Shown one piece after another: positions 13,238-26,364 of a DNA stretch of 64,000 nt; the first letter of the stretch is position 1; every line of letters begins with the position of its first letter. The stretch is from Pyronema omphalodes (taxonomy: Eukaryota > Ascomycota > Pezizomycetes > Pezizales > Pyronemataceae). Below the pieces are notes generated by a model. That model was not told the origin of the DNA, did no database searches, and saw only the letters and a program-made list of their open reading frames with translations. The stretch is taken from the NCBI GenBank assembly GCA_024516155.1, contig JAJJXM010000030.1, positions 620,001 through 684,000 on the forward strand, in the 5' to 3' direction. The translations under genes were made by a program, and so were the position numbers.

Positions 13238-16200
13238 TGTTGGGTCTGAGCTTTTAGAGAAGGCGGGGGTTGGGGGGGATTCGAAGGTCTGTGGCGATAG
13301 GCGAGATTAAAGGATCTGTCTTCGAGGGGTATGTAGTCTGTCTTTAACAGGTATTGTGTCGTGCGACGGGCTCTTCTGGAAATAGTTTCGTTGGTCTTTC
13401 TGGGTTCGCGGCTTTGCTACTTTGCTCACTGTTGTTGGCGTGCGGGCGCGAAGGTAGGGCTGTGGTAAGTGCCTTAAGCTACGCTGGAGACAGCTCGAGC
13501 TTGTCGCGTGTGAGCGTGTGAGCGTCTGCCAGTTTGCGAGCTTGGATGTTTCTTTATCTCGTTTGCAGTTCTTCTTTGTACCGCATGTAAGTATCTTTTG
13601 AGTAAAAGTTTATCGCAGCTTCAAGGTGAGATGGTGAGATGATGAGTGGGTCGAATGTGGAGTCGTAGTTGTTGCTGGGTGTTGTGTGGTGGATCTGGAG
13701 CTGCACGAGATCGGCAGTTGGTTGAGGCAGGGAGCTGTACCGACTGTACGTTTGAGCAGCCAGGCCATAAGAAGATCTAATTAAACAAACTTGCTCACTC
13801 ACACGAAAGCTATCCGGAGCTCTAGAATGATGTTGATCGCATGCATTTATCGGAAAACTCACCAATAGCAAAATCCGTTGATGTTCACGGGATGCGATGA
13901 GAGGGGAACCGTAGAGTAAATGAGTGATGTGGAGGGGGAAACGAAGTTACGAAAGCGATGTGAAGGATGAAACAAACGCAGCACACCATCACTCAACGCG
14001 CAGCATATTCTGTCTATCATGATATATACATTATCCGCTTTCGCCGTCTTGAGCGTTTTGTGCAGGTGCGATTGTAAAATATTCAATGTATGTACAGTAA
14101 TTACAGAACCAGAGGGAAGCCCGCACCCGCGCAGCAAAGCATCGGCAAAGTGGAGCGGTGGATCAGATGCCAACGTGAAACAGCTCGCTGCTTTTGTTCC
14201 CGACAGCGGGGGTAATAGAAGATGCGATATGCATATCGGCAGCATCGAGAGCTTTCCCTAGGGTCCCCACTTAGCCCTGGGGCCTGCACTCGTCAGGTGT
14301 TCTTGCTGATCACGAAACTCGTGACCATTGACATCAGCAACCGCCGCATCTAAGAGCATCCAAGGGCATGTATCTAGGGTGGTACGTAGGCACTGGAGAA
14401 TCCACGATACCGTGGGACGTTCATGAATCACAACACTAGATACAAGTTAGCTTCTGCCATGCTTCTAGGCCCCACAAATGGTGCTCTAAAACTTAAACAA
14501 GCTTTTTAGTAAGCTTTAATTCGTTCCTTAGGGTAAAACCTCGCTTTTTTGATCCAGGAATGGTAATGAGTGTCGTGACCAGTTTTATTTTATAGAGACT
14601 AGAGTACTCTCGAGTCAGACAATTTTTACGAGCGTTAAAGTTGAAATAACCACGTTAATAAATCTGGAAATATCAGCTCAAGTTTTCCTAGAGATTGAAT
14701 AGCTGTCATCGGTCTTCTCACCGAGGGGTTTCCTTGGGGAATGTGTCCTTTAACAATCCTTTCTTTTGCACCAGAAATTTGATGGATGCACAATATTCAC
14801 GTCAGCAACTGTGGGCATATATCTAGATCATGTTCCGAATTTTATCGGTGTTAGCAGTAGGTACACTTTAAAATCACAGGAATAGACGACGAACCTTGAT
14901 AACCACACTAATCCTGCACTTCGGTCCAGGATCAAGGAATTATTAGGGTTCAAACCTTGCTCAAACCTCCCCCCACAATATGCCTGCAACTATCCTTCAC
15001 GACAGTATGCAAGCCACACCAGCTCGGTAACATACCTGTAAAAAGTTATTAACTTTGTTTCTCGAAGTCTTAATGGCGGAAACAACTTTGTGGATAGAAG
15101 GATGCAATTGATTCTTACCTTGGTATGCTTTAGTAAGGCTGTGAATTCCAGGGGTTCATTCCTAGTGCAACAGGGAGTAGCCACATATTCATTGTAACTC
15201 AATAGTTGGTCTAATATATATGGTCGAATCTGTAATCTCGAGTTAAAACAAAAGCGAGCATATTCGGCTGTCAATCGGGTTAGCGGCGTTTTGATTCACC
15301 ATCGGCCTGGTAATGACCGTCACTCTTATGCCCCAGTCTCCGGTTTTTGGAGTCTCAGCGACGTATCCAAGCACTTTTTCTAGATGAGGATTGGGCCCAG
15401 ATAGAAGCGCTCAAGGAATTCAACGCTGGAATGTGGAGGTATGTAGAGGTACTGACTGGAGATGAGAGCTGGGGACGAGAGCTGGTTCGAGACGATTTCT
15501 GGAAGTTTTTGAGGCGCTGCTCTTAAGGTGAACTTTTGACAGACTTTTGGTGGTCTCAAGTGTTAGTAGTGTCTGGTACCAAGTGAGGTATGGAGAGACG
15601 TACCTTTAGTCTTCGACCGGAGAAACAGGACAATCTACTCTCCCTATACGCCACTACTTCGTCATCAACTGAATTCCAATCAGTAAAGAACGCCAGAATG
15701 TTGACCTGAAATGTCAGTCACAAACAGAAGAGCTCACCGAGAGGATAGATAGGTAGACCATCGTGAAGGATATGCTGTACTGAAAGAAGCAAAGACAGCT
15801 GAGCTCATAGGAAAGCCTAGAGCGGACCAACAAACTCGAGGCCTGGGGGTGCAGGGTGAATGGAGCATCATGGAAGACATACTTAGTGCAGCTCGGTGCC
15901 ATCCGCGGCAGGAATCGCAGGAACAACTGGAGGTAGCTTGGGACGTGCCTGAGCGAGGTGTCAGGGTGGATGGAGCTTGATGGAGGACATCCCCTGCTCT
16001 GCGACGTGTTACAGAGAGAAAAAGCAGTCACAGCGAGTATGATTGCAGCAAGTTTGCGTATGTTACTGGCCGGGGGGTGGATGGATTTGTATCGATGACG
16101 TATTGGGGTTGTCTGATAGATTGTAAGAGCAGACGCATGTGACGCACAATTTGGCCGCCGAATAGGCCGATAGCGTCAAATGCTTATCCACCGAGCTTCA

Positions 16201-17267
16201 CAGGTCAGAGTGTTGCGGATTCGAATGGTGGGTGGAGGAAGATGGAGGACTTACAAGTGCCAACGAAGCCACGAGATATAGCTTGAAGAGGCTGGTGACA
16301 CTCGAAATTTGTTATGAAATGCCGTCATAAAGACTTATTCAAGTTATCTCTCATTGATTCATTAAGATTCGATAATGAATTTGAATATTTGGGGTTGGGG
16401 AATACTCAATCTATGGAAACGTCTGAAGTCTGTGCGTGGGTTTCGGCCCGAGTTTGGTTTATTTCTTGTGAAAACATTGCTCTCAATACCGATTCAGTTT
16501 GATTGCATTTCAATAACCAAGTTATTATGATAGCCTGACGGACTGATTATCAGACCATATCTTGTATAGACAACGGTATGTATCGAAGCAGTCCCTCCGT
16601 AGGCGGTTCTTTCGATAAAGAGATTCTTTCTTTGCATAGAATTCATGGTATCTACATGGTCATTGTTCGATTACACAGATATTCATATAGCTGAATTAAT
16701 TATATGAAATTGCCAACGTCCACTCCTTCATAACATTTACAACAACTCCATCTGGGCTTTTATCAATCCCTTCTGTCTTGACGCGGTGTTCACGCCGTCT
16801 GTTTATTGACATCATGAATGTGCGTCGTATCCATATCGGCGACCCACATATCTATAACTCACCGAATCAACACATCCCCGGTTAACCCTCAAAATACAAC
16901 CCTATCATTAAAGAGGAATCGCACAAATCCAGGTGCAGTTAGCGCCATTAGCGTCATTAGCGTCCTGTTGCACGTTGTGTCAATCTGCTATGAACTCATC
17001 TTCCATTCATGAACCGCTTGTACCCCACCAAAACCTTTGCAAACATTTCACACCTCTTTCACATTGACCAGCACTGCATACTTTCTATACTCGCACACAC
17101 GCATATATCTCAATCGAATATATCAAACACAGCCAATCAATCACCAAACTTCGACTTCTTGATCAAGCTCCCACTCCCGGTTCTAGCCACGCCTTCCCGC
17201 TATTCCTAACCTTACTCTCGGGTTATTTCTCCTCTTCACTTCTCTTGGAACCACCCAGCATCTCAAA
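13238..17267. other. Spacer between divergent genes
   Basis: This is the shared upstream region of the septin-like gene (minus) and the MYND gene (plus). Short open frames on both strands have no domain and overlap one another. Three diverged copies of a GGTGnATGGAG-n4-ATGGAnGAC motif lie at about 15850-15885, 15959-15993 and 16228-16256. The stretch 16690-17265 is C/T-rich and is the probable promoter and leader of the gene at 17268. Confidence 0.5.
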
Positions 17268-19755
17268 ATGGCTTGCAGGATCACACCAAAGAAAGCTGGA
17301 ATCCTTGAAGGGGTGTTTGTCGATTTGGATGGAAATCAACCCCCGGGCGAAAAACCACCTACAATCACAGCCGAGGAATATATTATGTCCAAATTCGAGG
17401 AGTACCTACAAGAAAAACAGTCGGCGAAGAAAAGGCGATTCCTATTCAGGCGTAAACGAAAAGATAAAGGAAAGGGCAAGGCTCCAGCCGGTCCGGATCA
17501 CCACTGGTCAAGCAACCGCAGTTCGACGCAGTTTGCAGGCTGTCGCCCAGGCCCCAGTCGCCAACCCGAAAAAAAAAACCCACAGAAAGAATTCAGAATG
17601 GAGATTCCAGCAGCTAGGAGATACACCCCTCTATCCGGAGGCCCTTCGTCAAGCCGCATGTCGGCGGAAATTCCAAACGGTCGTCCCAAATCAAGGCTCC
17701 GATTCGAGGTAAAACTCGATGAAGAGGAATCGGAAACGAATATTTCGAAAGGGAAAAAGCCCGCCGTCGAGTCTGAAAGTTCCTCCTCCTTGGAAAATCC
17801 CTTCACGCGGGATGATAGATTGGAATCCGGTAGTCGATGTTCGGGAAGATGCATGGCTGGGGGTCGGGGAGAGAGGGATTGGCGCGCCACTTACAATTCA
17901 AAGTCGTGGAAGGACAGGCTTCCCAAAGCCAAAAGCACTGCGGCGTCTTTTGTTGCGGGTGAGAATGTCCACCCTGGACACATGGTTAGCGAGTTTGGAT
18001 TCACAAAACGTGAATCGGCAATCCAAACGTTGGATCTGAGGCACGAGAGTGCATTAACCGCCATTCAAGAAGAAAGGAAGAGGAGGAATGAGGTTAGGGA
18101 GAGGCGCCGCATCAAGGCGTTGGGGCGAGGTGAAATTCCGTGGGACTCAGAGGGCTCGTCCTCCAGCGAGGATCACATCCTGGATTCTTCGGACATGAGC
18201 TCGTCAGATGCGGCATCCCTGAGAAGTTTGGGCAGGGAACGTAGTGCTTCCCCTCCGGTACCGACTGCCCAGTCGACCAGGGAATCAACTGGAGCTCAGA
18301 GCGTCGGCTCCCCGGTCAAGACCCTAAGTCCGCTGCAGAAGGTTGAGATACTTTGTCGGTATGATTATCGACCCCTGCAAAAAAAAAAAAAAAAATGTTG
18401 CGGGTATGCTAACCCTAATGACAGTCGCCTTTCAGATGTGGCCTTGGAAAAGTTGGAGCACGTGGCTGCTCTAACGAAGAAACCGACTCGTGACAAAAAG
18501 GGCGGCCTGAAAATATCTGCACCTCTTCCCCGAAGGTACTCCACCTTTTCCTTCTTTCTCCATCCTACCCTTACATACCTGTACTCGGAATTTTACTCGT
18601 CTCACAATGCTTGAAATCAAAATCAACCTTGGCTCATATGATGTTGTGCTAATCACACAAACTGATAGCCCGGCCTCCGACGAGAATTACACTGACGGTT
18701 ATTACGGTGCCCGTCAGAGAGTTCGTATTGAGCTTGGAAATTCTGCCTCATCCCCGACTTTACCACAGCAGAGGCCCCTAGCACAGTCCCGGTATACTCC
18801 GTACCAACAGTTCTCCACAGATCGACCCCCACCAATCTACGAAGAACTTGAGAATACACATAAAGATGATTCAGAGGATAGCCTCCATGATCGCCCCGAG
18901 GATTCTACAGAGTGTGACACCAAGGAAGATATCAAGGAAAACAACTCTCTGACTTTATACGAACACCAACCCAGACCTCTTACGGATGAGTGTGAAATTG
19001 CTCTAGAGCAACCCGAGAAGGATCCACCGTTGACTTTCTTCTCCGCAACGGTTTCCTGGCTTCCAATTGGAATTCCCCCGTCTCCGAAATTCCCACTCGT
19101 CAACCCAGTAGCTTGCACCCTAGGGCTCGAGCTTCAGTTCGACGATAGTACTGACAAAGGGATGATACCACAACATCCAGCAATCCATATCATACATGCG
19201 CAGCGTCGGCCCAACCCGAAGGATCAGATTTTTCTGACAATCTCCGCTCCCGGCAGTGAGAAAGTCTACTGCAAGGTAAATGAGGATTACGTTTTCTTCC
19301 TGGCCGAGTTGAATCCCCCTCCTAAAGTTGCCGAGATTCTTTCATATCTCGTCAAGACTCATATTATTACCAAGACTGGCGTGGAGGTTGGCAAAGAAAG
19401 GTTTCAACAGTATAAGGTTATGCTGTTTCTGAGTAACATTTGCAAGAAATGTTCCAACTGCGAGAAATGGGAGGCGTTGGCTCCCAATCCTCGCTATATT
19501 CCGGAAACGGGGATTAACCGCCACTACTACCGACGCCTGGAAGTGTGCTCCTGCAAAGTCGCATGGTTTTGCAATCGGGATTGTATGCTTGAAGCCTGGA
19601 ATGATGGTGTACACCATGAAGTTTGTTTGGACATGAGGGGATTACAGCATGAGAACCTCGAGCAGTATCGTCGAAGATATCACATCAAGCAGGCACAACA
19701 GGCGGAGGAGATGAATAAGATAGAAGAAGCGGAACCACACGATATGCAAAAGTAA
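17268..19755 (+). CDS. MYND-type zinc-finger protein with long disordered N-terminus
   Basis: The exons are 17268-18358, 18425-18535 and 18669-19755, giving 762 aa. The introns (66 and 133 nt) end in CTAATGACAG and carry GCTAATCAC respectively; the first contains a run of A. Both joins keep frame only with these sites. The first 500 residues are disordered and charged, with basic stretches (KKRRFLFRRKRKDKGKGK) and a short charged helix (EERKRRNEVRERRRIKALG). A folded region follows at about residues 540-650. Residues 659-720 carry the cysteine/histidine pattern of a MYND finger: CKKCSNC, VCSC, WFCNRDC, then W and HHEVC. MYND fingers bind proline-rich peptides in regulatory proteins, so a scaffold or regulatory role is inferred. 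The possibility of two separate genes was considered, but phase and splice sites favour one. Confidence 0.72.
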
Positions 19756-20384
19756 ATGGCCCAGTATGCGGTCCAGCGTACTAACAGCATTCCACGGAAG
19801 GCAAAATGCAAGCAGAAATCTGAGAGATGGTGAAACTGGTGGAATTGGTATGTGGCCCCATCCTTTTCTAGAATATGCCTTCTTTACGCATTTCTTTTCT
19901 AACTTTCCTTTTCTAACTTTCCTTTGATATCTAGTTCAACCTTTCATACATCGGCATTTATCTTTCGGCCTCGGTACTCATAATCTTGAACAGCGTTTCT
20001 TTTTTACGTTCTACAATTACGGTTTCAGTAATTCGGATTGCTTTTCGTTGTCTACATATTATGGCGTCTTTTTTCGATTCATGCTACATCATGACAGGTT
20101 TCAGCTCGCATTCGGTAATAATTTCCGGGATCTTGTAACGTCGGACAAAGGTTATCCGGCTTTTGGTTACCAATACTTTGAAATGATTCATATCGATTGT
20201 CGGAGTCTTTTACCTACAGTCATTACGGTGTGCATCAATCGGAATCGGAGACAGCGTTCACATTGCTTTGTCATTAGGTTTTACAGTTATTTTTACGATT
20301 TTACTACGGTCATACAACGTTATACTCAAGCTTTTATTGGAGCTTCTCGACTATCTGCGTTCACAATATCTATTACTTAGTTCA
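19756..20384. other. 3' region and spacer
   Basis: Downstream sequence of the MYND gene, AT-rich, with no gene seen. The 110-codon frame at 20048-20380 has no domain and its composition matches the spacer. Confidence 0.4.
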
Positions 20385-20660
20385 TATTCTTAGGTTTACA
20401 TCGACCATACTTACAACTACTTACATTCATAAAGCGTCATATTCTTAGGTTTTTTACTGGGTTCATACTGCGTCATATTATGGATTTTTCTTACGGAGAT
20501 ATACTCTTAGGTGTTATGACGAGGTTTTACTTACGAGATTACATATTCTTAGGTGTTACAATTAGGCTTTACTACAAGTTTACTTACGCGGTTATATATT
20601 CTTAGCCGTTACGATCATGTTTTTACTATGCGATTACTTACTTACTGACTACTACTATGA
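20385..20660. repeat. Diverged minisatellite of about five units
   Basis: The phrase CATATTCTTAGG or a near variant recurs at about 20385, 20440, 20504, 20545 and 20598, each followed by TTAC- and TTTTACTACG-like stretches. Unit length varies from about 40 to 64 bp. The array is decayed rather than perfect. Confidence 0.5.
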
Positions 20661-21096
20661 TGTTTTTTTCATGCGTATACAGCAGATACTATGGTCATGT
20701 TACATGTTTGTTACTTACTTACTTTACTTACTAGTTTTAACTTGTAAGTACTTTCAGAGCAGGATATCGGGTTCAGCAATGTTCTAGAGCTTAGCTACTG
20801 ATTAAGTAATCAAATAAAACATGCGTATTACTTTTATCGAATCTTGGCGTGTTTTCGTGATCTTCAGGAATGCTCGTGTTATTGCTTTCGCTTGTGTTGT
20901 TCTATAGTATCCCATTTCGCTTCCTATCATAGCAACTTATCACTCCTAAAATTCCAGGCTAGAGAACGCATACACTACACAAAGATATAGAACACACAAA
21001 GAACAAAACAAACCCAGAATCTAGATAACGACTCCAACTATCAGTTCTACACGAGAAGTTTACAAAAGAAAACTAAACACGAAGAAAAAAAAGATT

Positions 21097-21104
21097 AAAA
21101 AAAA
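21097..21104 (-). terminator. Pol III terminator of tRNA-Phe
   Basis: A run of eight T on the minus strand starts 5 nt past the tRNA 3' end. Confidence 0.75.
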
Positions 21105-21108
21105 GTAA

Positions 21109-21177
21109 TGCGCCAAACCCGGATTGAACGGGTGACCTTCAGATTACCCCGGATTAATGGAATGGACCGAATATGAA

Positions 21178-21208
<31 letters not shown>

Positions 21209-21214
21209 TAGCGC
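21109..21214 (-). tRNA. tRNA-Phe(GAA) with a 33-nt intron
   Basis: The minus strand folds as a complete cloverleaf: acceptor GCGCTAA/TTGGCGC, anticodon stem TCAGA/TCTGA, anticodon loop CTGAAGA, T arm ACCCG-TTCAATC-CGGGT, discriminator A. The mature length is 73 nt. The 33-nt intron follows the base 3' of the anticodon, the canonical eukaryotic nuclear position. The A box (TAGCTCAGTTGG) and B box (GTTCAATCC) are intact. Confidence 0.95.
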
Positions 21215-21334
21215 TTGATATGTTTTGTGTAGGTTATATGTAGGTATGATTTTAGTGGTGTTCTACACACTTTAACCACTCATGTTCCATCGCCTTGAGT
21301 CTTAATAGATGGGCGATGGTGCTGGTATGCTGGG

Positions 21335-21440
21335 TATGCTATGCTATGCTATGCTATGCTATGCTATGCTATGCTATGCTATGCTATGCTATGCTATGCT
21401 ATGCTATGCTATGCTATGCTATGCTATGCTATGCTATGCT
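21335..21440. repeat. (TATGC)n pentanucleotide microsatellite
   Basis: About 21 uninterrupted copies of TATGC. Because the period is 5, it stays open in at least one frame and yields a spurious open frame. Confidence 0.97.
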
Positions 21441-22262
21441 AATAAACTTCTTTTCTCTGTCCCATAAATCTCCCCTCTGTGTCCTTGTTATCTTTTCATC
21501 TTAAATAATCACCACCCATCAATCATACACCCAATCACCCACCCACCCACGCTTCCCACGCTTCCCACGCTTCCCACCGCCATTACCCCTACTATCCACC
21601 CACAAAACCAATTTCTATATATCTATTCCATAACCCCCAGCCAAATAACACAGTATACCCAATATCTCTGCATCCTTCCCCCTCTCTATTCTTTCCTTTT
21701 CCCTCGTCATCACCCTCCGCCCACAGCCAGCACCAGCACCTGTGAAGGGGTGGGGTGGTGGGGGGTGGTGAGTAACGTAGCCGTTACATCGAAGCGGGTC
21801 CCATCACGCCAAAGGCTAAGTTGGGTGTTGTCAGGCAAGTTGGTGAAGTTGCTGAGATGGGGAGGAGGGCGAAAGATGAAGGCAGGTTATGCGTTAGCTG
21901 TGCAGACAGAAGTAAACTCGGAATATTTTCAGGGTCATCTACACGCTTCGCACACGTTGATGTTTTCACATTTCGAGAACACAAGTTGAAGTTTTATATC
22001 ACATCGCGAAATGGAACTACTCAGGTATACGTTTGAAGAAAATGAAATTGATCTAACAATTACATGCATCGACCAAGAAAAAAATCTTATTCCTAAGAGA
22101 TATTTGACTATCGTAAACAAAAAGAACTCATCATTCATTCCGACCCAAACAGACCCATGCAACTTTTGCTAACAAATGAAACAAAAACAAAACCCCAGCC
22201 AAGAAAGAAACCAGAAGGAAAGTACTAAACTACAAGATGAATAATTAAATAATGCGATACGT
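21441..22262. other. Spacer downstream of hsp90
   Basis: C-rich low-complexity sequence (CCCACGCTT repeats near 21545-21575) and then the AT-rich 3' region of hsp90. No gene was seen. Confidence 0.5.
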
Positions 22263-24465
22263 TTAGTCGACCTCCTCCATGGAAGACTCAGCGGCAGCAG
22301 CGGGGGCGTTGGTGGGAGCAGCAGCCTCCTCAACCTTCTCCTCCTCGGTGACGTCGAGTCCAAGGGCAACAAGGGAGTTGATGCGCTTGGCGAAGGAGTT
22401 GGGGTCCTCAAGGGTGAATCCGGAAGACAAAAGCGCAGTCTCGTAGAGAAGGTGGCAGATGTCAGAGACAGCCTTGGAGGCACCCTCCTCAGCGGCCTTT
22501 CCGCGAAGAGCCTTGATGATGGAAGACTTAGGAGAGATCTCGAAGGTCTTCTTGGAGGCCATGTAGGAAGACATGGAGGTGTCACGAAGAGCCTGGGACT
22601 TCATGATACGCTCCATGTTGGCGGACCAACCGAACTGTCCAGTACGGATGGCAGCAGGGGCGTCAACGAGCTTGTGGGAGACAACGACCTTCTCGACCTT
22701 GTCACCGAGAACCTCCTTGAGGGTCTTGGCGAGGGCCTCGAACTCCTTCTCCTCAGCCTCACGCTGCTTCTTCTCATCCTCGGTCTCCTCAATGTCGAAG
22801 TCCTTGGTGATGTCGACAAGCTTCTTGCCGTCGAACTCCTTGAGCTGGGTGAAAGCGTACTCGTCAATGGGGTCAACCAAGAAGAGGACCTCGAAGTCCT
22901 TGGCCTTGAGGGCATCAAGGAAGGGGGACTTGGCAACAGCCTTGAGGGACTCTCCGGTGATGTAGTACATCTGCTTCTGGTGCTCGGGCATGCGGGTGAC
23001 GTAGTCAGAGAGGGAGGTGAGCTCGTCTCCGGACTTGGTGGAGTTGAAGCGGAGGAGCTTGGCAAGAGCGGGGCGGTTCTGGGAGTCCTCGTGGATTCCG
23101 AGCTTCAAGTTCTTGGAGAAAGCGGAGTAGAACTTGTCGAACTGCTCACGGTCCTCGGCGATCTCGTTGAACATCTCAAGGGTCTTCTTGACAATGTTCT
23201 TGCGGATAACCTTCATGATCTTGTTCTGCTGAAGAGTCTCACGGGACAAGTTAAGGGGAAGGTCCTCAGAGTCAACAACTCCCTTAACGAATCCGAGCCA
23301 CTCAGGGATGATGTCAGTGCAGTCATCAGTGATGAAGACACGGCGGACGTAGAGCTTGATGTTGTTCTTGGTGCGCTTGGTCTCGAAGAGGTCGAAGGGG
23401 GCGCGCTTGGGAACGAAAAGGATGGCCTTGAACTCGAGCTGTCCCTCAACGGAGAAGTGCTTGACGGCAAGGTGGTCCTCCCAGTCGTTGGAGAGGGACT
23501 TGTAGAAAGAGGCGTACTCCTCAGTGGTGATGTCAGAGGGGTTGCGAGTCCAGATGGGCTTGGTCTTGTTGAGCTCCTCCTCCTCCTCCTTAATCTGCTT
23601 AACCTTCTTGGTCTTCTTCTCCTTCTTCTCGTCGTCCTCATCAATCTAGTGCATGGTTAGTCATATGAAATTTAGCAGAAGGATAGTATGGTACGAACCT
23701 CCTCAATCTTGGGCTGCTTGTCGTCAGCATCCTCAACGGTCTCATCCTCATCAGGGACCTCAGTCTCAACCTCCTTGGTGACGTGAAGGAAGATGGGGTA
23801 AGAGATGAACTCGGAGTGCTTCTTGACAATCTCCTTGATCTTGGACTCCTGGAGGTACTCCTGGAGACCGTCCTTGATGTGAAGAACAATGCGGGTTCCG
23901 CGTCCAATGCGGGGAGACTCCTCATCCAACTTAATGGTGAAAGATCCTCCGGCGGAGGACTCCCAAAGGTACTGCTCGTCATCGTTGTTCTTGGTGTAGA
24001 CCTGGACCTTGTCGGCGACAAGGTAAGCAGAGTAGAAACCAACTCCGAACTGTCCGATCATGGAGATATCGGCACCGGCGGAGAGGGCCTCCATGAACTG
24101 CTTGGTTCCGGAACGAGCGATGGTTCCCAAGTTGTTGACAAGGTCGGACTTGGTGAAACCAATACCGGTGTCGGAACTGTACTGAGAATTAGTCACTGCT
24201 CACCATTCACATGACTGCGGGGTCGAGTGATAACATACAGAGTAAGGGTCTTCTCTTCGAGGTTAGGGGTAATGGTGATCTTCAAGTCCTTCTCGCTGTC
24301 GAGAACGGAAGGATCCGAGAGAGAGAGGTAGCGGATCTTGTCGAGGGCATCGGAGGCGTTAGAGATCAACTCTCTCAAGAAGATCTCCTTGTTAGAGTAG
24401 ACGGTGTTGATAATGAGGGAGAGAAGCTGGGAGATCTCAGCCTGGAACTCGAAAGTCTCAGACAT
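22263..24465 (-). CDS. hsp90: Cytosolic heat shock protein Hsp90
   Basis: The exons are 24465-24239, 24176-23699 and 23645-22263, giving 695 aa, the normal size for cytosolic Hsp90. It is an ATP-driven chaperone for kinases, receptors and other clients. The N-terminal ATPase motifs are present ([53 protein letters not shown]). An acidic/Lys linker follows ([22 protein letters not shown]), then the middle domain ([41 protein letters not shown]). The C-terminal domain ends in MEEVD, the docking site for TPR co-chaperones. The first intron (62 nt) falls just before the DTGIG motif, the second (53 nt) in the linker. Codon use is very biased, as expected for abundant expression. No ER or mitochondrial targeting signal is present. 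Confidence 0.98.
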
Positions 24466-24472
24466 CTTTGCT

Positions 24473-24572
24473 CTACAATGAATCCGTTAGATATAGCTGC
24501 CAGGGTGCATAGTCGTTGGAAAACAACGGATTGTGGGATTGGAGATCTGCAATGGCGGGGTAGAGTACTCAC
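24473..24572 (-). other. Probable 5' UTR intron of hsp90
   Basis: On the minus strand GTGAGT at 24572 and TGTAG at 24473 bracket 100 nt with a branch-like TCTAACGG. The acceptor lies 7 nt before the ATG. This is a prediction from splice signals only. Confidence 0.6.
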
Positions 24573-26364
24573 TGTGTGTGTAGTAGTATCTAATGGAAAG
24601 GGTATCTGAAGAAATTAATGTGCGAGCTTGGGTATGAGCGCTCTTTAAAAAGAGTTGGAATTGCTTGATGAGTTGTGAGATGGAGAGGAGAACAGCGGGG
24701 GAGGAGGGGACATTTTAGAGGACGGTGGTGAGGCTATGCCAAGGCGAATGCGGCACCGTAACTTCTAGCGGTTTCTACGCAGAACAACACGATGGAAACG
24801 CCCTTGTCCGCTTCTGTTTGGAGCATGCAAAACCAAACAACCCCTTCCGTACACCCAAATTGGAAAGGATTGTATCTTTCTTAAGGCTGAGTACCCTCCA
24901 GAACACTCCAGATCCATCGGACACGCACAATTCGGATCTGGAGCTTTGAGTTTTCCGTTCTTTGTTCATCAAAGCTCGCGAGTCTGGAATTCTGCTAAGC
25001 TTTTCGATCTAATCTTATCAGTTGGAACCCTGCTAGCACCACGCAACTTTCTGTGCACTTCTACGCGCTTCCGCGCAATTCAACACCCAAAGCCAGCTCC
25101 ATCCCCTGAGCTACTCTAGAGCAGGCAGCAACCCCTCACAAACACAGGTTGTTCTTTGTCGCCCGCGTCCCGGATGGAGACACATCACAAGGGCTTGCGT
25201 TGCACCACTCCAGGGACCCAAATCTGCGAACAGCTTTGGTACACGCCAAGCATTTCAAAGTGAGGCTCTCTCGGAAGCTACCTAGCGCGCATGAGATCGC
25301 GAACTTTCCACGCTCCCCACACGTCGGGAGGCTATTCTAATTTTGGTAGCATTTTCGGAAGCTCCGCATCAGGCTGGATAGAAAGTCACAGAAGGAGTTC
25401 GAAGAGGTTTCTGTTATTGCTTCAGCTTTCCTGTAGGACTCATGAGCGCATTGCTGTTCGCACTCCCAAATACATCGTAGAATTTGCTAGAAAAGTTCCA
25501 CCAGGGTTACAAGCTCGTCCGCTAGGTTCTTCTAACACCCTGTCAGTGGCATGGAATGTATTTTCATCAAGCTTAAGCTCACGAAAAAGAAAGACAGCTC
25601 ATGAGCTTTCTGGATACTTCTGGCAGTACATACACCCAAGATTAAGGGGATGTTATCGGCTTCAAGCAGCTCACCAGACAGCACTCTCACCAGACAGTAT
25701 CAGTTCATTGCCGTAATAAAGGGCAACAAGCTGGGAAGATACCGAACCACCCCTGCCTTAAAATCCTAGGATGAAAGTAAAGTTATGTTCAGGGCTTCGA
25801 AGTCGGGTATGCCCTAAGTCGAGCCCTGTGAGCTTGTCCCTGCATGTCTGGAGGCCCCTTCTCTTCTCATTTTTTTTATATAGGGAGGGATCGCCCTACA
25901 TGCAGAGAAATGGTGTCATATCCTATGACTAACATTACTCTAAAGCCCACTCTTATCTTAAGACAAAGTTTGAAACCAGTTCAATCGACCTGAAGCTTAT
26001 TAGCTACCTAAAAGATGTTGACAGAGTTTTGTTTACTTTATCAAGAGCTCTCACCCGATGGCCCAAACCTGGCATAAAACGTCAAATTTCATCCCAATTG
26101 CATTTCCGAGCACCGAATTTCGCCGTTGACGCAATCATGCAAGCTTCAACGCTGTCCTCCTATCAATCTCGATGCCCAAACGTTACCATCGTAACCATTA
26201 CATGCTCAGTCTTGGCCTAAGCTTATCGCGCCTAGAGCTGTACTTAGCTTAACGCGTATCTTCTCGGGCGCGTCCATTGATCACCTAAGCTCACTCTCCC
26301 ACCTACCTCCTTGTCGATCGTTAGATTTTTCATCTCCTTCTCCATCTCCATCTCCATCTCCATC
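24573..26364. other. hsp90 promoter and spacer
   Basis: The right-hand part (about 26280-26364) is the C/T-rich leader of the Ap4A phosphorylase gene. Frames at 25149-25340 and 25291-25716 overlap in different frames and have no domain. No gene is supported. Confidence 0.45.
24763..24775. promoter_or_regulatory. Imperfect heat-shock element candidate
   Basis: TTCTAGCGGTTTC fits TTCnnGnnnnTTC with the middle GAA degraded to GCG. It lies about 190 nt upstream of the proposed hsp90 leader intron. No perfect three-unit element was seen, so this is tentative. Confidence 0.25.

Noticed and set aside
21295..21504. Frame through the TATGC repeat
   Set aside because: A period-5 repeat gives an artificial open frame.
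22452..23660. 402-codon plus frame opposite hsp90
   Set aside because: It arises from codon bias on the opposite strand; Hsp90 is unambiguous.
25291..25716. 141-codon plus frame between hsp90 and apa2
   Set aside because: It overlaps another frame, shows no motif, and no promoter or splice signals were found.
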